Assembly (NCBI GenBank): GCA_031969915.1
Contig: DALYJJ010000045.1
Span: forward strand, 1 to 42,781
Direction of reading: 5' to 3'
DNA: 42,781 nt
Source: DALYJJ01 sp031969915
GTDB lineage: Bacteria > Acidobacteriota > Terriglobia > Bryobacterales > Bryobacteraceae
Of the stretch, positions 24,631 to 31,778 are shown piece after piece. The notes beneath the pieces were generated by a model. It saw only the letters and a list, made by a program, of their open reading frames with translations. It was not told where the DNA came from and searched no databases. Position 1 is the first letter of the stretch; the number at the start of each line of letters is the position of its first letter. A program made the translations under genes and the position numbers.

Positions 24631-26049
24631 ATGCGTTACGCTGGTGAGTTGGCCGATTACCGCCGCATTCTCGTCCGCGCCACCAACTGGATTGGCGACG
24701 CGATCATGTCTCTGCCCGCGTTGCGCGCGATCCGGGAACGGTATCCGGAAGCGCACATCGCGGTGCTCGCGCGGCCCTGGGTGGCGGACCTCTACGCGGG
24801 TGAGACGGCGGCGAGCGAAGTGATCCCCTACGAAGGCCGAGGCATCGGAGCGGCGTGGCGTGTAGCGGAGAAGTTGCGCGCCCGCCGCTTCGACGCCGCC
24901 ATCCTCCTCCAGAACGCCTTCGACGCCGCGCTGATCGCATGGCTGGCGCGCATTCCCTCCCGCATCGGCTACCGCCGCGACGGCCGCGGTTTGCTGTTAA
25001 CCACCGCCGTCCGGGTTCCCAAGCCCGGCGAGTTACCGCGCCACGAGCGCTTCTACTACCTGGAGATGCTGCGGCGCGCCGGCCTGGTCGATTCGCTGCC
25101 CACGGACGCGCCGATCCGGCTGGCGAAGGGGGACGCCGCACGGCGGCGGGGGGAAGAACTATATTCCTCGCTGGGAATACAGTTGCCGGTCCTCGCAGTG
25201 AGCCCCGGCGCGGCTTTCGGCACGGCCAAGCGCTGGCTGCCCGAGCGGTTCGCGGAAGCGGCGGCGGCGCTGGCGGGCCAGGCGGGCGCGACGGTGGTGG
25301 TATTCGGCTCGGCGGCGGAAAGAGAGCTGTGCGGCCGCGTGGCCGCCGATGCCGCGGCGCGGGGAGCGGCCGCCCGCAACCTGGCGGGCCGCACCACGCT
25401 CACCGATTACATCGCCCTCGCCGCGGCAGCGAAGCTCTACCTCACCAACGACTCGGGGGCGATGCACATCGCCTCGGCTTTGGGCGTGCCGACGGTGACC
25501 GTGTTCGGCGCCACCGACCACACCACCACGGGTCCCACGGGCAGCCTTGCGCGCATCGTGCGGGAGCCGGTGGAGTGCAGCCCCTGTCTTTTGCGAGAAT
25601 GTCCGATCGACCACCGATGCATGACCCGCGTCACCGCCGGGCGGGTTGTGCGCGAAGGGAGGGAACTGATGGGCATGGACACGAGACGGAAGATCCTGGA
25701 TGCCGCCGCCGCGCGCGCGCTGGTGGAGGCCGGTCCCACGCGCCTGGTGTCCGGTTACTTCGATCCGTTGACCGCGGCGCACGCCGATCGCCTGGCGGAG
25801 ATCGCGCGCGCCGAGCCGGGGCGCAAGCTGGTGGTGCTGGTGCAGCCGTGGGAAGACGCGCTGCTGGACGCGGTTTCGCGAGCCGAACTGGTAGCCGCGC
25901 TGCGCACGGTGGAGGCGGTGGTGGCCGGTGAGGAAGCCCAGCGGCTGGCGGGCATGGTTCCGGAGGCGGCGATCCTGCATGAAGAGCGCGCGGACGAAGA
26001 GCGCAGACGCCAGTTGGTCGCGCACATCCGCTCCCGTCACGAAGCATGA
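24631..26049 (+). CDS. waaF: Heptosyltransferase II (WaaF-like) fused to a degenerate nucleotidyltransferase domain
   Basis: Residues 1 to about 340 form a GT9 ADP-heptose:LPS heptosyltransferase of the WaaF type ('RILVRATNWIGDAIMSLPAL', 'SPGAAFGTAKRWLPERFAEA', 'LTNDSGAMHIASALGVPTV', 'FGATDHTTTGP', 'CLLRECPIDHRCM'), which adds heptose to the LPS core at the inner membrane. Residues 347-472 are an added domain resembling the cytidylyltransferase half of HldE, but its HxGH site reads Thr-Ala-Ala-His ('GYFDPLTAAHAD', 375-386), so it is probably inactive. The ATG at 24631 has no ribosome-binding site; a TTG at 24649, after TACGCT and GGTGAG, is an alternative. The stop overlaps the next gene (ATGA). 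Confidence 0.88.
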   Translation: MRYAGELADYRRILVRATNWIGDAIMSLPALRAIRERYPEAHIAVLARPWVADLYAGETAASEVIPYEGRGIGAAWRVAEKLRARRFDAAILLQNAFDAALIAWLARIPSRIGYRRDGRGLLLTTAVRVPKPGELPRHERFYYLEMLRRAGLVDSLPTDAPIRLAKGDAARRRGEELYSSLGIQLPVLAVSPGAAFGTAKRWLPERFAEAAAALAGQAGATVVVFGSAAERELCGRVAADAAARGAAARNLAGRTTLTDYIALAAAAKLYLTNDSGAMHIASALGVPTVTVFGATDHTTTGPTGSLARIVREPVECSPCLLRECPIDHRCMTRVTAGRVVREGRELMGMDTRRKILDAAAARALVEAGPTRLVSGYFDPLTAAHADRLAEIARAEPGRKLVVLVQPWEDALLDAVSRAELVAALRTVEAVVAGEEAQRLAGMVPEAAILHEERADEERRRQLVAHIRSRHEA

Positions 26050-27026
26050 GCGCGTCGTCGGACATTCTGGTGGTGCGGCTGGGCGCGATGGGCGACATAC
26101 TGCACGCGTTGCCCGCCGTCGCCACGCTGAAGCACAGCCATCCTCGCTCCCGCGTCTCGTGGGCGGTGGATCCGAAATGGGCACCGCTGCTCGAAGGTAA
26201 TCCGTTCGTGGATGAGGTGCTGCCGCTGGCTCGCAAGAGCCTGCGCGACGTGGCGCGCGCGTGGAAGCTGCTCCGGAGCCGGCCGTTCGACCTGGCGATC
26301 GACTTCCAGGGCTTGCTGCAATCGGCGCTGGTGGCCAGCGCGGCGCGGCCGGATCGCATTGTGGGCTTCCATCATTCGCAGGTGCGCGAGCGGGCGGCGG
26401 CGTTTTTCTATTCGGCGTGTGTCGCCGCCCGGTCGGCGCACGTCGTCGATCGCAACGTCGAACTGGCCGTGGCGGCCGGAGCGGCGAACGTCATTCATGC
26501 CTTCCCGATTCCGCCCGGTGCGCCCGAAGGAACGCTGCCGGAGGACGGCTTCGTGCTGGCCAGCCCGTTCGCCGGGTGGGCCGCCAAGCAGTGGCCGTTA
26601 GAGCACTACGCCGCGCTGGCGCAGGAACTCGATCGAATGGGATTGCGCCTGGTTCTGAATGGACCCCCGGAGGCGCGGGAGACGCTGGCGGCGGGGCGCG
26701 CGATCACGCACTGCTCGGGTCTGGCGGGGCTCATTCACGCCACCCGGCGCGCCACGGCCGTGGTGGGCGTCGATAGCGGTCCGCTGCACCTGGCGGCGGC
26801 GCTCGGCAAGCCCGGTGTCGCGATCTTCGGGCCCACCGATCCCGCGCGGAACGGGCCCTACGGCGGGACGTTCACCGTGCTGCGCGAGGAGGGCGCCGCC
26901 ACCACCTACAAGCGGCGCGCGGAGATCGAAAGCAGCATGCGCGCGATTTCCCCACGGCACGTCGCCCAGGAGCTGCGGGCGCGGCTCGAAAGCCGTAGCC
27001 GCGGCGCGGCGGGAGCGGCGCAATGA
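26046..27026 (+). CDS. waaC: Heptosyltransferase I-like GT9 glycosyltransferase
   Basis: The 326-residue GT9 enzyme opens 'DILVVRLGAMGDILHALPAV', the WaaC/RfaC signature for the first heptose transfer to Kdo-lipid A, and has the ADP-heptose region 'VVGVDSGPLHLAAALGKPGV' followed by 'FGPTDPARNGPYG'. Other parts are 'DLAIDFQGLLQSALVASAAR' and 'FAGWAAKQWPLEHYAALAQE'. It overlaps waaF by ATGA at its start and the next gene by ATGA at its end, so the three are almost certainly one operon for envelope glycan assembly. Which heptose linkage it makes cannot be told from sequence alone. Confidence 0.88.
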   Translation: MSASSDILVVRLGAMGDILHALPAVATLKHSHPRSRVSWAVDPKWAPLLEGNPFVDEVLPLARKSLRDVARAWKLLRSRPFDLAIDFQGLLQSALVASAARPDRIVGFHHSQVRERAAAFFYSACVAARSAHVVDRNVELAVAAGAANVIHAFPIPPGAPEGTLPEDGFVLASPFAGWAAKQWPLEHYAALAQELDRMGLRLVLNGPPEARETLAAGRAITHCSGLAGLIHATRRATAVVGVDSGPLHLAAALGKPGVAIFGPTDPARNGPYGGTFTVLREEGAATTYKRRAEIESSMRAISPRHVAQELRARLESRSRGAAGAAQ

Positions 27027-27565
27027 CCTTTCCGAAGAGCTACGCCGATACGGTGGCGCGGGCGCGCGTGCCCGCGGGATTTCTGCTGGTAGCCGCTTTC
27101 GCGTGGTTCTCCGAACCATCCTGGGCCAGCCTGGCTTGGGGCCTGCCGGTCTCCGCCGTGGGGTTGTGGCTCAGGGGTTGGGCGGCGGGACACCTTGAGA
27201 AGAATCGCACGCTGGCTCGCACCGGGCCGTATGCGTGGGTACGAAACCCGCTCTATGTGGGCACGCTGACCGTGGCCGCGGGGTTGGTGATCGCTTCGCG
27301 GCAGTGGCCCCTGGCGGTGCTGTTCGCCGCGGCGTTTCTGCTGGTGTATCTGCCCGTGATTCAGAATGAAGAGCAGCATCTCCGGAAGCTGTTCCCCGAG
27401 TTTGCCGAGTTCGCGCGAAGGGTGCCGGCGCTCTGGCCGCGCCGCGACCCGGAAGCGCCGAAGGGCCGGTTCCGCTGGAGCCTGTACCGCCACAACCGCG
27501 AGTACGAGGCGCTGCTCGGTTTCCTGGCGGGCGCGGCGCTCCTGATGTGGAAGGCGGCGGCGTAG
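27023..27565 (+). CDS. Isoprenylcysteine carboxyl methyltransferase-like membrane protein
   Basis: The 180-residue integral membrane protein has four or five hydrophobic segments and the ICMT/phospholipid-methyltransferase signature 'LARTGPYAWVRNPLYVGTLT', with a conserved Glu pair in 'IQNEEQHLRKLFPEF' used for S-adenosylmethionine and substrate binding in the family. Bacterial members methylate unknown lipid or prenyl substrates. It is translationally coupled to the heptosyltransferase gene, which suggests an envelope-lipid substrate; this is inference. Confidence 0.85.
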   Translation: MTFPKSYADTVARARVPAGFLLVAAFAWFSEPSWASLAWGLPVSAVGLWLRGWAAGHLEKNRTLARTGPYAWVRNPLYVGTLTVAAGLVIASRQWPLAVLFAAAFLLVYLPVIQNEEQHLRKLFPEFAEFARRVPALWPRRDPEAPKGRFRWSLYRHNREYEALLGFLAGAALLMWKAAA

Positions 27566-27573
27566 ACGCGCCC

Positions 27574-27879
27574 TCAACGCGCCGGTGGCCGCCGCAACTC
27601 TCGCAGCAGCAGGTAGAGCAGCGGCCCGAAGGAGCCGGCCAGAATCGTCAGCGCGATGAACGGCCCGGCAGGCAGGGAGCGGCGCTGCGATGCATCCTTC
27701 CCCATCCACAGGCAGGCGAGCACGGCCAGGATCACCAGGTCCACGAACACCTGGGCGGCGCCCCAGCTTCTGAAGTGCGGCGCAATGATTCCCCAGTAGC
27801 CAACTTCGCGCAGGGCCAGCCCCGTGAGGATTCCGAACCCGGCAATAACGGCGAGGAGCGCGGCGATGCGAACGGTCAA
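27574..27879 (-). CDS. DUF2834-like three-helix membrane protein
   Basis: The 101-residue protein has three hydrophobic helices and resembles DUF2834 by 'AAQVFVDLVILAVLACLWMG' followed by KDA, and by 'ILAGSFGPLLYLLLRELRRP'. The start is taken as TTG at 27879 because AGGAGG lies 7 bases upstream; the open frame extends to 27936 without a better signal. It is divergent from an XRE/MmyB-type regulator with a palindrome between them, so it is a probable target of that regulator. Function unknown. Confidence 0.75.
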   Translation of the reverse strand: MTVRIAALLAVIAGFGILTGLALREVGYWGIIAPHFRSWGAAQVFVDLVILAVLACLWMGKDASQRRSLPAGPFIALTILAGSFGPLLYLLLRELRRPPAR

Positions 27880-27934
27880 GTGGAACCTCCTTACGTTCTC
27901 GGTTCCAGAGTGCGTCCTTCCCCACGGCGGCCGC

Positions 27935-27953
27935 AATTACCTGGAAGGTTATT
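27935..27953. promoter_or_regulatory. Candidate operator palindrome between DUF2834 gene and XRE regulator
   Basis: AATTACCT and AGGTTATT flank a 3-base centre (GGA), a 19-bp inverted repeat with one mismatched pair per arm. It lies 56 bases from the TTG of the membrane-protein gene and 46 bases before the regulator ATG, where a divergent repressor or activator would bind. Confidence 0.55.
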
Positions 27954-27998
27954 GAAGGCAAGCCGCGCGCGGGCGACAATGACGGAGACGGAGAGGGC

Positions 27999-28826
27999 AT
28001 GGGGAGCGATTCGGCACAGACGGCGGCGCACCGGAGCGTGGGATTCGGTCCGATGCTGCGGACGTGGCGGCGGCGCCGGCGCCTCTCCCAGTTGGATCTG
28101 GCTCTCTCGTCCGGCGTGTCCCAACTTCACTTGAGCTTCCTCGAGTCGGGCCGCGCCCAGCCGAGCCGGGGCATGATTCTGCAACTGAGCGAGAGCTTGG
28201 ACGTGCCGCTGCGGGACCGGAACGGCTGGCTGCTGGCGGCAGGATTCGCGCCGATGTTCGCGGCCCGGCCGCTGGACGACCCGGGCATGAACCAGGTGAT
28301 GGCGGCCGTGCGCATGATGCTCGCCAACCACGAACCATTCCCCGCCGCCGCCGTGGACCGCGCGTGGAACATCCGCCTCGCCAACGCACCGTTTGAGAGG
28401 ATGAGCGCCCTGTTGGGCCCGGAAGTGTGGGCCCCCGGCGGCGGAACGCATCGGAACCTGATGCGTCTCTTCTTTCATCCGGAGGGCATTCGCCCGTTCG
28501 TGACCAATTGGGCCGCCGTGGCTCCGCTGCTCTGGTGCCGTGCGCAGCGCGAGGCGGAAGCGTCCGGCGGCGAAGACATGAAACGGGTGCTCGCGGAGCT
28601 CGCCCCGCATCTTGAACCCGGCGGTCTGTGGATGGGCGAGGATCCGGCCTTGTTTCCGGTGCTTCCCCTCGAGTTCGAAAAGGACGGCGTGCGCCTGTCG
28701 CTGTTCACCGTGATCGCGACCTTCGGCACGGCTCAGGATGTCACCGCCGACGAACTGCGGATCGAGAGCCTGTTCCCGGCCGACGAGGCCACAGAGCGGT
28801 TCTTCCGGCGGACTGCCGGCGGCTGA
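27999..28826 (+). CDS. XRE-family regulator with MmyB-like ligand-binding domain
   Basis: The 275-residue regulator has an N-terminal helix-turn-helix (about 19-75: 'MLRTWRRRRRLSQLDLALSS', 'GVSQLHLSFLESGRAQPSRG') and a C-terminal MmyB-like PAS-type domain with 'AAVDRAWNIRLANAPFERM', 'NLMRLFFHPEGIRPFVTNW' and 'FEKDGVRLSLFTVIATFGTA' followed by QDVTADELRIESLFPADE. In this family the C-terminal domain may bind a fatty-acid-like ligand. GGAGAGG precedes the ATG at 27999. The divergent membrane-protein gene and the palindrome between them suggest local control and autoregulation. Confidence 0.9.
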   Translation: MGSDSAQTAAHRSVGFGPMLRTWRRRRRLSQLDLALSSGVSQLHLSFLESGRAQPSRGMILQLSESLDVPLRDRNGWLLAAGFAPMFAARPLDDPGMNQVMAAVRMMLANHEPFPAAAVDRAWNIRLANAPFERMSALLGPEVWAPGGGTHRNLMRLFFHPEGIRPFVTNWAAVAPLLWCRAQREAEASGGEDMKRVLAELAPHLEPGGLWMGEDPALFPVLPLEFEKDGVRLSLFTVIATFGTAQDVTADELRIESLFPADEATERFFRRTAGG

Positions 28827-28854
28827 CCAACGTCCCTTGCCGCCCCGCCGGGTG

Positions 28855-28860
28855 TAGACT
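28855..28860 (+). promoter_or_regulatory. -10 box (TAGACT) of the VOC protein gene
   Basis: TAGACT ends 8 bases before the ATG at 28869, consistent with a leaderless transcript. A TTGCCG upstream is only 12 bases away, so it is not a good -35. Confidence 0.35.
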
Positions 28861-28868
28861 ACGTGGGC

Positions 28869-29396
28869 ATGAAGATACTCCTGCTTGCCGCGATCGGCAC
28901 CCTTGCGGCGTTCGGACAATCGCCGGATTACCGCGACGAAGGCATCGGTAAGATCGTGCAGATCGCGATCGTCTGCAAAGACCTGGACGCGTGCAGTGCC
29001 CGCTGGTCGCGTTTGCTCGGCCAGCCGGCGCCGCCGCCGCGGACCACGCTGCCGGGCCGGGAGGTGAACGTGAAGTACCGGGGCAAGGACTCAGGCGGGC
29101 AGGTGAAGCTCACGTTCTTCAAGACCGGTGACGCAGTGCTCGAGTTGATGCAGCCGGTGGGGCCCGGAACCCATTGGAAGGAACACCTGGATCAGTTCGG
29201 CGAAGGCGTCCACCACATCGCGTTTCGCGTGAAGAATCTGGATAAGACGATTGCGGCTCTGGAGGCCGAAGGAATGCCCGTCGTGCACCGGGGGCGGTTC
29301 GATTCGAAGAACGGGGACTACGTCTACGTGGATAGCAAAGCCAAGCTGGGCGTCACCATCGAACTCCTGCACTGGGACGACCCGGCAAAGAACTGA
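28869..29396 (+). CDS. Exported VOC (glyoxalase/epimerase-fold) protein
   Basis: The 175-residue protein has a signal peptide (MKILLLAAIGTLAAFGQS) and one vicinal-oxygen-chelate domain similar to methylmalonyl-CoA epimerase: 'KIVQIAIVCKDLDACSARWS', 'DAVLELMQPVG', 'GVHHIAFRVKNLDKTIAALE' and a final Glu in 'GVTIELLHWDD'. Three expected metal-ligand positions are present (E92, H115 or H116, E165), but the first ligand, usually His, is Gln31. Export of this fold is uncommon outside Acidobacteria and Planctomycetes in my experience. A GTG at 28863 is an alternative start. Substrate unknown. Confidence 0.8.
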   Translation: MKILLLAAIGTLAAFGQSPDYRDEGIGKIVQIAIVCKDLDACSARWSRLLGQPAPPPRTTLPGREVNVKYRGKDSGGQVKLTFFKTGDAVLELMQPVGPGTHWKEHLDQFGEGVHHIAFRVKNLDKTIAALEAEGMPVVHRGRFDSKNGDYVYVDSKAKLGVTIELLHWDDPAKN

Positions 29397-29398
29397 CT

Positions 29399-29424
29399 GG
29401 GCGGCGGAGAGACCCACGCCGCCC
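29399..29424. terminator. Hairpin between convergent genes
   Basis: GGGCGGCG (29399-29406) and CGCCGCCC (29417-29424) form a perfect 8-bp stem with a 10-base loop in the 46-base gap between two convergent genes. There is no T-run; position and strength suggest a bidirectional terminator or mRNA-end stabiliser. Confidence 0.45.
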
Positions 29425-29442
29425 GCAGATCCCCGGCGCTGG

Positions 29443-29826
29443 CTACTGCTTCTTGGCTTCGAACGGACGGCCCTGACCGCCTTCGCGCGCCGCCGTGCCT
29501 TTCAGCATCTCGCCCTCGATGGAGCCGGAATAATTGGTCTTCATCTCGCCGTTCGGCGTGGTCATGACCACGCTAAACGAGAACTTGTCCCCGTCGATCT
29601 TGCCGTCGGCGATGTCCATGCTGCGCTCATTGCCGCCAAAGTTCATGGTCATCTTGCCGGTGAGTTTGGCTCCGTCGGCCTTCAGTTCAAACGTTTGGAC
29701 AATGGTGAAGGACTGGCCATCGCGTTCCATCTTCCGTTCTGAAACCCACTTGCCGTCGATGCTGCCTGCCAGGGCGGCTGCGGCTGCGATGAGGACGGCG
29801 AACGTCAGGGTCAGGAATTGTTTCAT
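29443..29826 (-). CDS. Small exported beta-rich protein
   Basis: The 127-residue protein starts with a signal peptide (MKQFLTLTFAVLIAAAAALA) and continues as alternating short strands ('IDGKWVSERKMERDGQSF', 'FELKADGAKLTGKMTMNFGG', 'IADGKIDGDKFSFSVVM', 'YSGSIEGEMLKGTAAREGGQ'), which suggests a small beta-barrel, lipocalin-like. I know similar proteins as abundant unnamed acidobacterial families but cannot assign a function. AAGGAG six bases before the ATG supports the start. The first eight residues match the exported protein at 24296-24604. Confidence 0.8.
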   Translation of the reverse strand: MKQFLTLTFAVLIAAAAALAGSIDGKWVSERKMERDGQSFTIVQTFELKADGAKLTGKMTMNFGGNERSMDIADGKIDGDKFSFSVVMTTPNGEMKTNYSGSIEGEMLKGTAAREGGQGRPFEAKKQ

Positions 29827-29971
29827 TGAAATCTCCTTTGCCGGGAACAGCGTACGGCTTTGGGGGGCGCGATGGCGATTCCGGGACAGAGGAAGATACG
29901 CGGAAGGACGAAGGAAGGTTACAGGGGGGAAGGAAGTGGGGACGGCGGAGAGCCGCCCCCACGTAAGGAGA

Positions 29972-30544
29972 CTAGGAGCGGCGACGGCGGTAGAGGCCGG
30001 CGCCGATGGCAACGAGACCGAGCGCCATCGTGGTCGCCACACCCGGTTCCGGCACTTCGGACGGGCCGTCGGGGGCAACCAGATAGGAGAGGACATACGG
30101 GAAGAAGACGCCGCCGTCAAACTCGACCGGGTCGCCGCTCAGCGAGAACAGGGCGAATACCGAGCCGGAGAAGGCGAGGAGCGTGGGATCCGTCAGCGGG
30201 CCGCTGGGGGTGGAGGTGCCGGGAAGAACCACCGAGAGGCCGTCGATCACAGCGGAGTTCAGATCGAAGTTCATAATCAGCAGCTCGGTGATCGCCGCAT
30301 TGGCTACCGCGAGCGTGACGTTTCCAGGGCCTGTCGTCACGATAACTTCGGTGAGGAGCGAATTCGTCCCAAGATCGAGTCCAAGGCCCACTGCGCTACC
30401 GCCGAAGGCGAAGAACGTGGAACCCCCGTTCGGAAACACGAGAGCCAGGTCCACTTGACCTGCGGTGGGAATGATCAGGGCCGCGGCCTGTGCGCTGACC
30501 GAGGCAACCAAAAGCAAGAGAACGACAGCGAAACGATTCCTCAA
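29972..30544 (-). CDS. PEP-CTERM sorting-domain protein (third copy, canonical tail)
   Basis: The 190-residue protein has a signal peptide (MRNRFAVVLLLLVASVSAQA), a Gly/Leu/Val-rich beta body and a textbook PEP-CTERM tail: 'VPEPGVATTMALGLVAIGAG' then LYRRRRS at the very end. It should be anchored and then processed by an exosortase. The start is taken as TTG at 30544 because GGAGG lies 6 bases before it; a TTG at 30562 has no such signal. A good promoter lies upstream. It shares no obvious sequence with the two PEP-CTERM proteins at 6795-8464. Confidence 0.88.
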   Translation of the reverse strand: MRNRFAVVLLLLVASVSAQAAALIIPTAGQVDLALVFPNGGSTFFAFGGSAVGLGLDLGTNSLLTEVIVTTGPGNVTLAVANAAITELLIMNFDLNSAVIDGLSVVLPGTSTPSGPLTDPTLLAFSGSVFALFSLSGDPVEFDGGVFFPYVLSYLVAPDGPSEVPEPGVATTMALGLVAIGAGLYRRRRS

Positions 30545-30586
30545 GATCGACCTCCGAGACAACTGTTGCGATTTCTCGCTCTGACG

Positions 30587-30615
30587 AGTATAGACCGAGA
30601 CTCCACGCGGTGCAA
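30587..30615 (-). promoter_or_regulatory. Sigma-70-type promoter of the third PEP-CTERM gene
   Basis: On the minus strand, TTGCAC (30615-30610) and TATACT (30592-30587) are separated by exactly 17 bases. Transcription would start near 30580, leaving a leader of about 36 bases that includes GGAGG before the TTG start. Confidence 0.65.
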
Positions 30616-30657
30616 TCGACTTTAGTACTATCTTTTACACTTAGGCTCGGGGCAGGT

Positions 30658-31778
30658 TCAGGGAGTACGGCTAGTGCAGACGAGGGTATTTCGAGCGTCT
30701 TCGATACGGCATACGCCTGCTAGCCCCATCGCCATTTCCAGTTCTATTTGAAGGATTTCAGCGGCCTGAACGATGCCTTCGGCCCCGGCCGCCGCTAAGG
30801 CCCACAAATACGGCCGTCCGACGCAAACGGCCGCAGCACCGAGGGCGAGTGCTTTCAGGACGTCGGTCCCGCGACGGACCCCGCCATCCAGTAGCACCGG
30901 CACTCGGCCCGCAACGGCTGCCACCACCGCCGGCAGTTGGGCGAGGGTTCCCGGAACGCTGTCCAGGCTTCGTCCGCCGTGGTTGGAAACGATGACGCCG
31001 CGGCAGCCTGCCTGCACGGCCGCCAGCGCGTCGTCCGGACTCAGTACACCTTTTAGCACCACTGGAATAGGGGTGGTGGCGCAGATCGAAGCCAGGTCGT
31101 CCCAGGTGAGGTCCGGTGCCCGCACGGCGCTATAGATGTTCCTGCCGGATGGCCGGTGGGAAGCGGCGGCAATGGCGGGACCGAGGTGGGCGAGGTTTGC
31201 GCGCTCGGCGCCGGCCGGCAGGTGAAAGCCCGCCCGCAGTTCCCGTTCCCGCGGCCCGTTCACGGGCACGTCGGCGGTGACGATCAAGACCTCATATCCC
31301 GCATCCACCGCGCGGCGGATGAGGTCGCGGGTGAGCGCCCGATCCTTCTGTACGTAGAGTTGAAACCAGAGCGGCTGTGCGGACGCGCGGGCGATGGTCT
31401 CCAGGGTTTCGTCGATTGCCGCCCGCTCTTCCTGAGTCGATTCTCNNNNNNNNNNAACGTGAGGCCGGCGGCGTTGGCGCCGCGCACGGTTTCCAGTTCC
31501 GCGTCCGGATGGAAGAGGCGATGGTAGGCAGCCGGCGCGAGGAGAATGGGGGCCTGGTGGCGGCGTCCGAAGAGGGTCGTCGAGGGGTCGATGCGCGAGA
31601 CGTCGCGGCAGATCCGCGGGACGAGATGGTAGAGGCGGAAGGCGGCGCGATTGGCGGCGAGCGTTTCCTGGTCTGCCACCCCGGTATCCAGGTACTCCCA
31701 GGCCATCGAGGGCAGCTTGGCTTGGGCCAGGCGCGCGAAGTCGTCGAGGCAGCGGGGGGTGGGGTCCACTGGGGTCAA
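30658..31778 (-). CDS. FMN-dependent alpha-hydroxy-acid oxidase/dehydrogenase, split by an assembly gap
   Basis: The protein (about 373 residues) belongs to the lactate/glycolate oxidase family. N-terminal part: 'SMAWEYLDTGVADQETLAAN' and 'APILLAPAAYHRLFHPDAEL'. After the gap: 'PLWFQLYVQKDR', 'VLIVTADVPVNGPRERELR', 'IPVVLKGVLSPDDALAA' with the FMN-binding Lys, and the catalytic His in 'VIVSNHGGRSLDSVPGTL', then 'GGVRRGTDVLKALALGA'. The reading frame before and after the 10 N differs, which reflects unknown gap length rather than a proven frameshift. The start TTG at 31778 overlaps the stop of mtaB (TTGA), implying coupled translation. Substrate uncertain. Confidence 0.85.
31446..31455. other. 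Scaffold gap (10 N)
   Basis: Ten ambiguous bases lie inside the hydroxy-acid oxidase gene. To restore the frame the true gap length must differ from 10 (for example 8, 11 or 14 bases). Confidence 0.98.
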
